A stretch of DNA of 13,888 bases from Syntrophomonadaceae bacterium (lineage in GTDB: Bacteria > Bacillota > Syntrophomonadia > Syntrophomonadales > Syntrophomonadaceae): positions 1 through 13,888 of the forward strand of contig JAAYJY010000326.1 of assembly GCA_012522705.1 (NCBI GenBank), given 5' to 3'. Under the pieces are notes generated by a model. It saw only the letters and a program-made list of their open reading frames with translations, did not search any database and had not been told where the DNA came from. Positions 4,634-13,852 of this stretch are shown here, one piece after another (position 1 is the stretch's first letter; each line of letters begins with the position of its first letter). The position numbers were made by a program, and so were the translations under genes.

Positions 4634-7600
4634 ATGGCTCATGTTGAACAATATGGGAGTACTGAGAGGCTTACTTATTCTCAAATCAAAGAGGTAATAG
4701 AGCTGCCCAATCTAATTCAGATTCAGTTGAGTTCTTACGAGTGGTTCTTGAACGAGGGTTTGCGGACAGCCTTACAGGAAGTTTTCCCCATATCAGATTT
4801 CAGCGGGAATCTGGAACTTGATTTTGTTGATTATAGCCGCGGTGAACCCAAATACTCAGTGCTGGAGTGCAAAGAGCGTGATGTTAGTTATCAGGCACCA
4901 CTAAAATTGAAAGTACGCTTGACCGATAAGGAAAACGGCGAAATTAAGGAATCAGAAGTATATATGGGGGACCTCCCACTGATGACCGAAAACGGTACTT
5001 TTATAATAAACGGGGCGGAGAGAGTGGTGGTTAGCCAGTTGGTAAAATCACCTGGGGTATACTTCAATGAGAAATTGGATTTGGCCGGGCATTCGTTGTT
5101 TGGAGCCACCGTGATTCCTAACCGTGGGGCTTGGTTCGAACTGGAAATGGATAGTGCTGGGATTATATACACCCGTATCGATAAAACCAGAAAGATACCG
5201 GTTACAGTTCTATTGCGCTGCCTGGGTTATGAGACCAATGAGACGATCCTGGAATTGTATCAGGAACACGACGCTATCAAACGTACCTTGGAGAAGGATA
5301 CCACCGCCAATAAGAAAGAGGCCCTGATTGAGTTTTATCGTCGCCTGCGCCCGGGCGAAATGGCTACCGAGGATGCTGCCCAGCAACTGCTGAAAAACCT
5401 GTTCTTTGATCCACGTCGTTATGACATGGCAGTAGTGGGGAGATACAAGGTCAATAAGAAACTGGGGCTCGATATCCCAGAGGAAACCCGTTATCTGACA
5501 GCCGATGATATAAAGGCCACCATCGTCTATATACTGAAACTTTTGGACGGAGAAGGCAAAACGGACGTAATTGACCATCTGGGCAACCGCCGTCTGCGTT
5601 CCATAGGTGAACTCCTGCAGAATCAGTTCCGGACCGGTCTGGTTCGCATGGAACGGGTGGTTAGGGAGCGAATGAGTATTCACGACGTGGAGACCCTCAC
5701 ACCACAGGTACTTATTAATATCAGGCCTATTACCGCAGCCGTCAAAGAGTTTTTTGGCAGTTCGCAACTTTCCCAGTTCATGGATCAGACTAATCCTCTG
5801 GCTGAACTCACCCATAAGAGACGGTTGAGCGCCCTGGGCCCGGGCGGGTTGACCCGCGAAAGGGCTGGATTTCAGGTCCGCGATGTGCACCATTCCCATT
5901 ATGGCCGGGTATGCCCGATTGAAACGCCAGAAGGCCCCAACATTGGATTGATTGGCTCCTTGGCGACGTTTGGCCGGGTCAATGACTTCGGTTTTATCGA
6001 AACCCCTTATCGCAGAGTTGATAAGAAGGCCGGGCGGGTAACCAACGAAATAGCATATCTCACCGCCGACGAAGAAGATGAGTTCTATGTTGCTCAGGCC
6101 AATGCCCCTCTTGATGAGGATGGTTATTTTCGGGATGACCGGGTAGAAGTGCGCTATTTTGAAGAGATACTGGAACTACCAGTCAATCAGGTCGATTATA
6201 TGGACGTGTCACCCAAACAAGTGTTCAGTGTAGCTACTTCACTGATACCGTTTTTGGAGAATGATGATGCCAACCGAGCCTTGATGGGTGCCAATATGCA
6301 GCGGCAGGCTGTGCCTGTTATCAAGACCGAGTCCCCCATAATAGGAACGGGGTTGGAACATAAAGCAGCCAAGGACTCTGGAGCCGTAGTAATAGCCCGC
6401 AAGGCGGGAGTTGTGAAGAAAGTGAGTGCCTCGCGAATACTACTGGAGACTGATGATGGTCATACCATAACCTACCCATTGCTGAAGTTTATGCGGTCCA
6501 ACCAAGGCACTTGTTACAATCAGAGGCCCATAGTAAAAGCAGGACAACGTATCGAAGCTGATACAATCATTGCCGATGGTCCCAGCACTGAAAATGGCGA
6601 GCTGGCCTTGGGCAGAAACGTCCTTGTGGCGTTCATGCCATGGGAAGGCTACAATTACGAAGATGCGATCCTGATTTCTGAAAAGATTGTCAAAGAGGAT
6701 GTGTTTACGTCCATTCATATAGAGGAATACGAATGTGAAGCCCGGGACACCAAACTGGGGCCGGAGGAGATAACCCGTGATATCCCCAATGTGTCGGAAG
6801 AAATGCTTAAAAACCTGGATGATCAAGGTGTCATTCGGGTTGGGGCTGAGGTAAGGCCAGATGATATCCTGGTCGGCAAGGTGACCCCCAAGGGGGAAAC
6901 TGAACTGACCCCGGAAGAGCGTCTGCTCCGTGCGATATTTGGGGAGAAGGCCCGGGAAGTCCGTGATTCTTCGTTGCGCGTTCCTCACGGCGAAGCCGGC
7001 AAGATAGTAGCCGTAAAACGTTTCTCCCGTGAGCAAGGGGACGAATTGCCACCGGGTGTGAACCGTTTGGTGCGGGTATATATAGCTCAAAAGCGCAAGA
7101 TATCGGAAGGTGACAAGATGGCTGGGCGTCATGGAAATAAGGGTGTGATATCCAGGATTTTGCCTGAGGAGGATATGCCTTTCCTTAATGATGGAACCCC
7201 GGTTCAGATCGTTCTAAACCCATTGGGGGTACCATCCCGAATGAACATAGGTCAGATACTGGAATGTCATATGGGATGGGTGGCCAAAGAACTGGGTTAT
7301 AAGATTGCCACTCCGATTTTTGATGGGGCAACCGAAGAAGATATCAATGACCTCCGGGAGCAGGCCAATTTCCCCCTGAGCGGTAAGGCCCGCCTCAGGG
7401 ATGGACGCACCGGAGAACCGTTTGACAATGAGGTTACCGTCGGATATTTGTACATGCTGAAACTAGCCCATCTGGTCGATGACAAGATTCATGCACGTTC
7501 AATCGGACCCTACTCACTGGTTACACAGCAGCCCTTGGGCGGAAAGGCCCAGTTCGGTGGCCAGCGTTTCGGCGAGATGGAGGTATGGGCACTGGAAGCT

Positions 7601-8005
7601 TATGGTGCAGCTTACACCTTGCAGGAAATATTAACGGTAAAATCCGATGATGTGGTAGGGCGTTTGAAGACATATGAGTCGATCGTAAAGGGGGACAACA
7701 TCCCTGAACCGGGCGTGCCGGAGGGATTCAAGGTATTGATCAAGGAGTTGCAGAGCCTGGCTTTGGACATTAGGATGTTGGGAGCTGACAATAGCGAAAT
7801 CCAGATCAGGGATGATGACCTCGATATAAATGAACAGGAAAAGGCGCGGGAGCTGGGAATGGACTTGCCCGAGGTGGCCTTTAGTGCAGGAGGCAATGTC
7901 GGCAAGGCCTTAGGTAAACAAATTGAGGATGATGATTACGGAGTTGCGGAAGAAGATGAAGATGTAAACGTCGACGAGAGTGAACTGGCCGCCGACGGTA
8001 ATTAG
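4634..8005 (+). CDS. rpoB: DNA-directed RNA polymerase subunit beta
   Basis: This is the beta subunit of RNA polymerase, forming one pincer of the active-site cleft. The 1123-residue protein is complete and has no large lineage insertions. The rifampicin pocket (GSSQLSQFMDQTNPLAELTHKRRLSALG, from residue 375) carries the wild-type D384, H394 and S399, equivalent to E. coli D516, H526 and S531, so no resistance change is seen there. Other landmarks are GRVCPIETPEGPNIGLI, MPWEGYNYEDAILIS, KMAGRHGNKGVIS and GGKAQFGGQRFGEMEVWALEAYGA; the C-terminal tail is very acidic. The ATG at 4634 is preferred over an in-frame ATG at 4616: the ribosome binding site AAGGGGTGG (4621-4629) lies between them, correctly spaced for 4634 only. 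The stop is TAG. Confidence 0.99.
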   Translation: MAHVEQYGSTERLTYSQIKEVIELPNLIQIQLSSYEWFLNEGLRTALQEVFPISDFSGNLELDFVDYSRGEPKYSVLECKERDVSYQAPLKLKVRLTDKENGEIKESEVYMGDLPLMTENGTFIINGAERVVVSQLVKSPGVYFNEKLDLAGHSLFGATVIPNRGAWFELEMDSAGIIYTRIDKTRKIPVTVLLRCLGYETNETILELYQEHDAIKRTLEKDTTANKKEALIEFYRRLRPGEMATEDAAQQLLKNLFFDPRRYDMAVVGRYKVNKKLGLDIPEETRYLTADDIKATIVYILKLLDGEGKTDVIDHLGNRRLRSIGELLQNQFRTGLVRMERVVRERMSIHDVETLTPQVLINIRPITAAVKEFFGSSQLSQFMDQTNPLAELTHKRRLSALGPGGLTRERAGFQVRDVHHSHYGRVCPIETPEGPNIGLIGSLATFGRVNDFGFIETPYRRVDKKAGRVTNEIAYLTADEEDEFYVAQANAPLDEDGYFRDDRVEVRYFEEILELPVNQVDYMDVSPKQVFSVATSLIPFLENDDANRALMGANMQRQAVPVIKTESPIIGTGLEHKAAKDSGAVVIARKAGVVKKVSASRILLETDDGHTITYPLLKFMRSNQGTCYNQRPIVKAGQRIEADTIIADGPSTENGELALGRNVLVAFMPWEGYNYEDAILISEKIVKEDVFTSIHIEEYECEARDTKLGPEEITRDIPNVSEEMLKNLDDQGVIRVGAEVRPDDILVGKVTPKGETELTPEERLLRAIFGEKAREVRDSSLRVPHGEAGKIVAVKRFSREQGDELPPGVNRLVRVYIAQKRKISEGDKMAGRHGNKGVISRILPEEDMPFLNDGTPVQIVLNPLGVPSRMNIGQILECHMGWVAKELGYKIATPIFDGATEEDINDLREQANFPLSGKARLRDGRTGEPFDNEVTVGYLYMLKLAHLVDDKIHARSIGPYSLVTQQPLGGKAQFGGQRFGEMEVWALEAYGAAYTLQEILTVKSDDVVGRLKTYESIVKGDNIPEPGVPEGFKVLIKELQSLALDIRMLGADNSEIQIRDDDLDINEQEKARELGMDLPEVAFSAGGNVGKALGKQIEDDDYGVAEEDEDVNVDESELAADGN

Positions 8006-8068
8006 CAAGTAAACGATTCACTTTTGCTGGTTGGAGATTGAAGCAGCCGTTAGAAGGGAGAGTATGAT

Positions 8069-11000
8069 TTGTCAGACATAAATAATTTCGAGCGGATCAA
8101 AATATCCCTAGCCTCCCCTGAACAAATACGCTCTTGGAGCAGCGGAGAAGTAAAAAAGCCGGAGACCATCAATTATAGAACCCTGCGCCCTGAGAAGGAA
8201 GGCTTGTTTTGCGAGAAGATATTTGGCCCGGTCAAGGACTGGGAATGTCACTGTGGAAAATACAAGCGAGTACGTCATCGTGGTATAGTATGTGATCGCT
8301 GCGGGGTCGAGGTAACTACCTCCAAGGTGCGTAGAGAACGTATGGGTCATATCGAACTTGCGGCCCCAGTCTGCCACATCTGGTATCTCAAGGGTATACC
8401 CAGTCGGATGGGTCTCCTTCTGGATATGTCACCCAAGGTACTGGAAAAGGTAATATATTTTGTGAACTACATCGTCATTGCCCCTGGGGATACACCGTTG
8501 CTAAAGAAGCAACTCTTGAACGAGCGGGAATATCGCGAAAACCGGGAGAGATATGGAGATGCGTTCATAGCTTCGATTGGTGCCGAAGCCGTTAAGGAAC
8601 TATTGATGGAAGTTGACTTGGAGACAATGTCCCAGGAATTGAAAGGAGAAATCAACACAACCACGGGACAACGAAAAGGACGGGCTATCAAGCGTTTAGA
8701 AGTCACCGAATCGTTCCGCTTATCCACCAATAATCCAGAATGGATGATTTTGGATGTCCTGCCCGTAATTCCTCCGGAACTCCGGCCGATGGTCCAACTT
8801 GATGGCGGACGTTTTGCTACTTCAGATCTCAATGATTTGTACCGCCGGGTAATTAACCGCAATAATCGTCTGAAGAGACTATTGGATCTGGGAGCTCCGG
8901 ATATCATAGTGCGGAATGAGAAACGCATGCTGCAAGAAGCGGTCGATGCGCTTGTTGACAACGGACGCCGGGGCCGACCTGTTACGGGACCGGGCAATCG
9001 GCCGCTGAAATCGCTCAGCGATATGTTGAAGGGCAAACAAGGACGCTTTAGGCAAAACCTGCTCGGCAAGCGGGTCGACTACTCGGGCCGGTCAGTCATC
9101 GTGGCGGGGCCGCAGTTGAAAATGCATCAGTGTGGTCTGCCCAAAGAAATGGCCTTGGAACTGTTTAAGCCTTTCGTTATGAAGAAACTGGTTGACCGGG
9201 GTATTGCCTCCAATATCAAGAGCGCCAAGAAGATGGTAGAAAGAGGACGGGAGGAAGTCTGGGATATACTTGACGGGGTTATTAAGGAGCATCCAGTATT
9301 GCTCAACCGTGCCCCTACCCTGCACCGTCTGGGCATACAAGCATTTGAGCCGGTTTTGGTAGTAGGTCGGGCTCTACAGATACATCCCTTGGTATGTACT
9401 GCTTATAACGCTGACTTTGATGGTGACCAGATGGCGGTGCATGTCCCCTTATCCGCCGAGGCTCAGGCAGAATGTCGTTTATTGATGCTGGCTAGCAACA
9501 ATATCCTCAATCCCAAAGATGGGAAACCGGTTTGTACACCTACCCAGGATATTGTCATAGGCATCTACTATCTGACCTACATGGATAGCCGTAAGGCACC
9601 CGATGAACGGTCAATTAGGGCTTTCAGTTCCACAGCTGAGGCTCAGATGGCTTATGAAATGGGGGGGATAGGTTTGCACGACCCCATTAAGGTTAGAATG
9701 ATGCTACCGCAAAAGACAACCGGGCAACTGAAACATTCTGAAGAGCAACCGGATGGCATGGTGACTGTGGAGACTTCGGTTGGAAGAGTGATTTTCAATG
9801 AGATCATCCCTGACAGTATGGGATATTATAATGAAGTCATCGACAAGAAAAAGATGGGCAACGTAGTGTACGAAGCTTATCGTATGGAGGGTAACGCCAA
9901 GACGGCTGAAATGCTTGATGGCATCAAGCGGCTGGGCTATAAATACTCCACCAAGGCTGGAATCAGTGTTGGGGTAACCGATTTCGAAACGCCTCCTGAG
10001 AAAGCTGAGATATTAGCTGAAGCAGACAAAGATGTCGATTCAATCGAAAACGACTTCCAAGTAGGGCTGATCAACGAAGATGAAAGACACAATCAGGTAG
10101 TGGAAGTTTGGAGCCAGGCTACCGACGATGTTACAGAGGCTCTGAAGAAGCATTTGGATGAATCCAACCCAGTGTATATGATGGCTACTTCCGGGGCCCG
10201 CGGGAACTTCCAGCAAATACGGCAGCTGGCTGGGATGAGGGGGATGATGGCTGATCCGTCCGGGAAGATCATAGACTTGCCCATAAAGGCGAATTTCCGT
10301 GAGGGATTGACAGTTTTGGAGTATTTCATTTCGACCCATGGTGCCCGTAAGGGATTAGCAGATACTGCTCTCCGCACTGCCGACTCGGGGTATCTGACCC
10401 GCCGTCTGGTGGACGTATCCCAGGATGTGATCGTGCGCGAGTACGACTGCGAATCGGCGGAAGGGATCTGGGTGGAGAGGATTATGGAAGGCTCTCAGCT
10501 GATTGAACCGCTTAACCAGAGGATTATCGGACGGGTATCGGTTGATACCATATACCATCCGGAAAGCGGAGAGGTTGTGGTGGAAGAAAACCAGATGATT
10601 GATGATGATAGCGGCTCTCTTATTGAGAAGCTGGGCATTGAACGGGTCAAGATCCGAACCACCCTCACCTGTAAAACAAAACATGGGGTCTGCACCAAGT
10701 GTTACGGCCGCAACCTGGCTACCGGCTATGATGTTGAGATCGGCGAAGCGGTTGGAACTTTGGCGGCCCAGTCGATTGGTGAACCGGGAACCCAGTTGAC
10801 CATGCGCACCTTCCATACAGGTGGTGTGGCCGGTGAGGACATAACCCGCGGTCTTCCCCGGGTGGAGGAACTTTTCGAAGTGCGCAAGCCCAAAGGCCAG
10901 GCGGTTGTGGCCGAAGCCTCGGGGAAAGTGCGGTTTGGCGAAAACAAGGGCCGCCGGGAAGTCGAGGTTCTAGGTGAGAATGATGAGATTCTAGGTGCAT

Positions 11001-11584
11001 ATCCAGTCCATTACGGATCGCGCTTGAAAATACGCGAAGGGGATATGGTTGAAATCGGCGATGCCCTGACCGAAGGCCCCCTCAACCCTCACGATATATT
11101 GAAGACCCAGGGTCTGCAGGCAGTGCAGAGATATATCCTACAGGAAGTCCAAAAGGTGTATAGGTCCCAAGGGGTTGACATCAGTGATAAGCATATCGAG
11201 ATAATGATACGGCAGATGCTCAAGAAGGTCCGGATTGAAGACTCCGGGGATACCACCATGTTGCCCGGGGCATTTATCGATATATCCTTCTTCGAGGAAG
11301 AGAACCTTAAAGTCGTTCAAGAAGGCGGTCTGCCTGCGGTATGCTCACCCATGTTGCTTGGCATCACCAAAGCCTCACTGAATACGGATTCCTTCCTGTC
11401 GGCAGCGTCGTTCCAGGAGACCACGAAGGTACTGACGGAAGCGGCTATTAAGGGTAAAATTGATAATCTCATCGGCTTAAAGGAAAATGTTATTATCGGC
11501 AAACTGATCCCGGCGGGGACGGGTTATTCGATATACCGCGACATCAAGGTGGAAGAGAATCCCGAATATGCCGAGATTCAATAA
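8069..11584 (+). CDS. rpoC: DNA-directed RNA polymerase subunit beta'
   Basis: The catalytic beta' subunit, 1171 residues and complete. The N-terminal zinc ribbon has C60, C62, C75 and C78 (CHCGKYKR, CDRC). The active-site motif NADFDGDQM begins at residue 447, with D449, D451 and D453 holding the catalytic magnesium. The trigger-loop/bridge-helix region (ARGNFQQIRQLAGMRGMM) and GEPGTQLTMRTFHTGG are intact, and the second zinc site is formed by C794, C868, C875 and C878. It starts with TTG (8069), which gives the family N-terminus SDINNFERIKISLASP and lies 8 bases after GGGAG (8056-8060). An out-of-frame ATG at 8064 opens only a five-codon frame. The gap to rpoB is 63 bases without a promoter or terminator, so the two are co-transcribed. 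Confidence 0.99.
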   Translation: MSDINNFERIKISLASPEQIRSWSSGEVKKPETINYRTLRPEKEGLFCEKIFGPVKDWECHCGKYKRVRHRGIVCDRCGVEVTTSKVRRERMGHIELAAPVCHIWYLKGIPSRMGLLLDMSPKVLEKVIYFVNYIVIAPGDTPLLKKQLLNEREYRENRERYGDAFIASIGAEAVKELLMEVDLETMSQELKGEINTTTGQRKGRAIKRLEVTESFRLSTNNPEWMILDVLPVIPPELRPMVQLDGGRFATSDLNDLYRRVINRNNRLKRLLDLGAPDIIVRNEKRMLQEAVDALVDNGRRGRPVTGPGNRPLKSLSDMLKGKQGRFRQNLLGKRVDYSGRSVIVAGPQLKMHQCGLPKEMALELFKPFVMKKLVDRGIASNIKSAKKMVERGREEVWDILDGVIKEHPVLLNRAPTLHRLGIQAFEPVLVVGRALQIHPLVCTAYNADFDGDQMAVHVPLSAEAQAECRLLMLASNNILNPKDGKPVCTPTQDIVIGIYYLTYMDSRKAPDERSIRAFSSTAEAQMAYEMGGIGLHDPIKVRMMLPQKTTGQLKHSEEQPDGMVTVETSVGRVIFNEIIPDSMGYYNEVIDKKKMGNVVYEAYRMEGNAKTAEMLDGIKRLGYKYSTKAGISVGVTDFETPPEKAEILAEADKDVDSIENDFQVGLINEDERHNQVVEVWSQATDDVTEALKKHLDESNPVYMMATSGARGNFQQIRQLAGMRGMMADPSGKIIDLPIKANFREGLTVLEYFISTHGARKGLADTALRTADSGYLTRRLVDVSQDVIVREYDCESAEGIWVERIMEGSQLIEPLNQRIIGRVSVDTIYHPESGEVVVEENQMIDDDSGSLIEKLGIERVKIRTTLTCKTKHGVCTKCYGRNLATGYDVEIGEAVGTLAAQSIGEPGTQLTMRTFHTGGVAGEDITRGLPRVEELFEVRKPKGQAVVAEASGKVRFGENKGRREVEVLGENDEILGAYPVHYGSRLKIREGDMVEIGDALTEGPLNPHDILKTQGLQAVQRYILQEVQKVYRSQGVDISDKHIEIMIRQMLKKVRIEDSGDTTMLPGAFIDISFFEEENLKVVQEGGLPAVCSPMLLGITKASLNTDSFLSAASFQETTKVLTEAAIKGKIDNLIGLKENVIIGKLIPAGTGYSIYRDIKVEENPEYAEIQ

Positions 11585-11621
11585 AGTGAGATTCAAAAAA
11601 TGCGTATGCAGCTAAAATCAT

Positions 11622-11650
11622 TTGACTGCGGGAGGCCTTGGTGCTAAAAT
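11622..11650 (+). promoter_or_regulatory. Extended -10 sigma-A promoter for the str genes
   Basis: TTGACT (11622-11627), a 17-base spacer and TAAAAT (11645-11650) with a preceding TGC form an extended -10 promoter. Its -35, spacing and TGCTAAAAT are identical to the rpoB promoter at 4482-4510. Transcription should start near 11657, about 60 bases before the TTG start of the L7Ae-like gene. The octamer GCTAAAAT also occurs at 11611-11618 without a good -35. Confidence 0.75.
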
Positions 11651-11718
11651 ACTAAGGCGTGCGAAAAACTGAGTTATACCGTCATATGCCGCTTTCGTGT
11701 TCAAAGGGAGGTAGCAGA

Positions 11719-11967
11719 TTGTTACTGGAGGAGATTGAGAACAGCAAGAAAGTTGTTGGCAGCAAGCAGGTTAGAAAGGCGGTTACCAAAGGCGCGGCCA
11801 GAGCAGTCTATCTGGCAAAGGATGCTGAACCTCACATTACCAAGCCGCTGCTCGATATTTGCCGTCAGCATGAGGTAAATGCGGGGATGATCAATACCAT
11901 GAGTGAGTTAGGCCAGGCTTGCGGAATTGAGGTTGGTACAGCAGCCGTTGCATTGTTGAAAGAGTGA
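11719..11967 (+). CDS. ybxF: L7Ae-family kink-turn RNA-binding protein
   Basis: An 82-residue protein of the L7Ae/L30e/YbxF family, which bind kink-turn RNAs; the Bacillus homologue YbxF associates with the ribosome. Matching segments are VVGSKQVRKAVTKG, the core AVYLAKDAEPHITKPLLDIC, and the conserved end ELGQACGIEVGTAAVALL. The TTG at 11719 is chosen because AAAGGGAGG (11703-11711) lies 7 bases upstream and the length then equals B. subtilis YbxF (82). An in-frame GTG at 11659 would add 20 residues unlike the family and almost coincides with the predicted transcript start. Its position before rpsL-rpsG-fusA is a Firmicute hallmark. Its stop TGA is followed 26 bases later by rpsL. Confidence 0.9.
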   Translation: MLLEEIENSKKVVGSKQVRKAVTKGAARAVYLAKDAEPHITKPLLDICRQHEVNAGMINTMSELGQACGIEVGTAAVALLKE

Positions 11968-11993
11968 GCATTTTCAGGGAAGGAGGTGCAGAA

Positions 11994-12371
11994 ATGCCAA
12001 CGATTAACCAGCTGATTAGAAAGGGACGTCAAGAAGAAGAAAAGAAGTCTACCGCACCTGCCCTAAAAAGTTGTCCCCAAAAAAGAGGGGTGTGTACCCG
12101 TGTTTATACAACCACCCCCAAAAAACCGAACTCGGCACTGCGAAAGATCGCCAGGGTTAGGTTGACCAACCAGATTGAGGTGACTTCGTATATCCCGGGG
12201 ATAGGACACAATTTGCAGGAGCATTCGGTAGTGCTGATCAGGGGTGGTAGGGTGAAAGACCTGCCTGGCGTAAGATACCATATTATAAGAGGCAGTCTGG
12301 ATACTGCTGGTGTGCAGAAACGCAACCAGGGCAGATCGAAATATGGGACCAAGAGACCCAAGAAGAAGTAG
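11994..12371 (+). CDS. rpsL: 30S ribosomal protein S12
   Basis: S12 lies at the decoding centre and governs translational accuracy. The 125-residue product starts MPTINQLIRKGR and contains TTTPKKPNSALRKIARVRL and RGGRVKDLPGVRYH. K43 and K88, positions where changes give streptomycin resistance, are the wild-type lysines. A perfect AAGGAGGTG (11980-11988) precedes the ATG at 11994. An earlier in-frame GTG at 11964 overlaps the stop of the previous gene and lies before the ribosome binding site, so it is rejected. The stop is TAG at 12369-12371, 14 bases before rpsG. Confidence 0.98.
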   Translation: MPTINQLIRKGRQEEEKKSTAPALKSCPQKRGVCTRVYTTTPKKPNSALRKIARVRLTNQIEVTSYIPGIGHNLQEHSVVLIRGGRVKDLPGVRYHIIRGSLDTAGVQKRNQGRSKYGTKRPKKK

Positions 12372-12385
12372 AAGGGAGTCAAGTC

Positions 12386-12856
12386 ATGCCAAGAAAAGGA
12401 CCTGTTCCCAAGAGAGATGTCTTACCGGACCCCATCTATAACAGCAAGATATTTACCAAGTTGGTTAATCAAGTGATGTGGGACGGTAAAAAAAGTCTTG
12501 CGGAAAGAATCTGCTATGATGCTTTTGACCGGATTGAGCAGAGAACCGGGAAAAGCCCCATGCAGGTGTTTGAAGAGGCCATGAAAAATATAACCCCGGT
12601 GCTCGAGGTTAAAGCCCGCCGCGTCGGTGGAGCCAACTACCAGGTTCCAATTGAAGTTCGAGCGGACCGAAGGCAAACCCTGGCTATCCGTTGGTTGGTG
12701 GGGTATACCCGTAAGCGGGGCGAGAAGACTATGGCCGAGCGGTTGGCCGGCGAGATTATGGATGCTGCCAACAGTACCGGTGCATCAGTAAAGAAGAGAG
12801 AAGATACACACAAAATGGCTGATGCCAATAAAGCTTTTGCTCATTATCGCTGGTAA
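12386..12856 (+). CDS. rpsG: 30S ribosomal protein S7
   Basis: S7 nucleates assembly of the 30S head and contacts tRNA at the E site. At 156 residues it has the usual length, with PRKGPVPKRDVLPDP at the start, the RRVGGANYQVPIEV segment in the middle, and the C-terminal KREDTHKMADANKAFAHYRW. AGAAGGGAG at 12369-12377 precedes the ATG. It sits in the standard rpsL-rpsG-fusA order and is followed by fusA after 18 bases. Confidence 0.98.
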   Translation: MPRKGPVPKRDVLPDPIYNSKIFTKLVNQVMWDGKKSLAERICYDAFDRIEQRTGKSPMQVFEEAMKNITPVLEVKARRVGGANYQVPIEVRADRRQTLAIRWLVGYTRKRGEKTMAERLAGEIMDAANSTGASVKKREDTHKMADANKAFAHYRW

Positions 12857-12874
12857 GAAGCGAGGAGAGATTCC

Positions 12875-13852
12875 ATGGCCCACAGGATTGACCTTAGTTC
12901 TATCCGCAACATAGGCATCATGGCCCATATAGATGCTGGGAAGACCACCACAACCGAGAGAATGCTCTTCTATACTGGTAGGGTTCATCGGATGGGGGAA
13001 GTCGATAAAGGCACCGCTACCATGGATTGGATGACTCAGGAACAAGAACGGGGCATAACCATTACCTCGGCGGCTACCGCCTGCTATTGGCGGGATTACA
13101 CCATAAATATTATCGATACGCCCGGCCATGTGGACTTCACAGCTGAGGTTGAACGGTCACTCAGGATACTCGACGGTGCAATTGGAATATTCTCCGCAGT
13201 CGAAGGTGTGCAGCCCCAATCAGAAACTGTGTGGAGGCAAGCAGACCGCTACGGGGTTCCAAGGATCGCGTTTGTTAACAAGATGGATCGGATTGGGGCC
13301 GATTTTGCAAGGGTCGTCAAAATGATCAACCAGCAACTGGGCAGTCATGCGGTAGTAATCCAGTTGCCACTGGGGAGCGAAGACTCATTCACTGGCATCA
13401 TAGACGTCATCCAGTCGCGGGCCCATGTTTATGGAGAGGGTATTGGAGACAAATTCTTGGACCGGCCATTGGATGAAAAGGAATATATAGAAGCCGAAGC
13501 CTTCCGGGAGAAATTGATTGAAAAGCTCTCTGAAGTTGATGATACCATCCTTGAAAAATACCTGGAGGGCAATCGGATCTCCGCGGAAGACATCAAAAGT
13601 TCTTTGAGAAAACAAACCATAGCCAATTCATTAGTTCCGGTATTATGCGGTTCATCATTTAAGAACAAAGGTGTGCAAATGCTGCTGGATGCCGTGGTCG
13701 ACTACTTGCCTTCGCCATTGGACATTCCACCTATAATCGGAACCGACTTGGAAACCGGACAGGAGGAAGCAGTTTCAACAGATCTGGATGCGCCTTTTTG
13801 TGCCTTGGCTTGCAAGGTGGCGACTGATGCATATGACGGTAAATTGACCTAG
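12875..13852 (+). CDS. fusA: Elongation factor G, interrupted by an in-frame TAG
   Basis: EF-G is the GTPase that drives tRNA-mRNA translocation. The visible part has a complete G domain: P-loop AHIDAGKTT (17-25), switch I RGITIT (59-64), DTPGHVD (81-87), NKMD (135-138) and CGSSFKNKG (258-266), then the G' insertion and the beginning of domain II (FCALACKVATDAYDGKLT). At codon 326 (13850-13852) there is a TAG, whereas the full protein is about 690 residues. The ribosome binding site is GAGGAGAG, 12860-12867. After the stop the EF-G frame continues (FRIYAGRVQVGT). As written the product would be a 325-residue GTPase fragment unable to translocate; a sequence error or a second functional fusA copy elsewhere would resolve this. 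Confidence 0.9.
   Translation: MAHRIDLSSIRNIGIMAHIDAGKTTTTERMLFYTGRVHRMGEVDKGTATMDWMTQEQERGITITSAATACYWRDYTINIIDTPGHVDFTAEVERSLRILDGAIGIFSAVEGVQPQSETVWRQADRYGVPRIAFVNKMDRIGADFARVVKMINQQLGSHAVVIQLPLGSEDSFTGIIDVIQSRAHVYGEGIGDKFLDRPLDEKEYIEAEAFREKLIEKLSEVDDTILEKYLEGNRISAEDIKSSLRKQTIANSLVPVLCGSSFKNKGVQMLLDAVVDYLPSPLDIPPIIGTDLETGQEEAVSTDLDAPFCALACKVATDAYDGKLT

Noticed and set aside
11659..11718. Earlier GTG start for the L7Ae-like gene
   Set aside because: It adds 20 residues unlike the family, has no ribosome binding site and lies at the predicted transcript start; TTG 11719 has AAAGGGAGG at good spacing.
13850..13852. TAG read as pyrrolysine or general amber reassignment
   Set aside because: TAG serves as the normal stop in rplA, rplJ, rpoB and rpsL, and no tRNA or pyl gene is visible in the window. 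It is kept only as a minor alternative.
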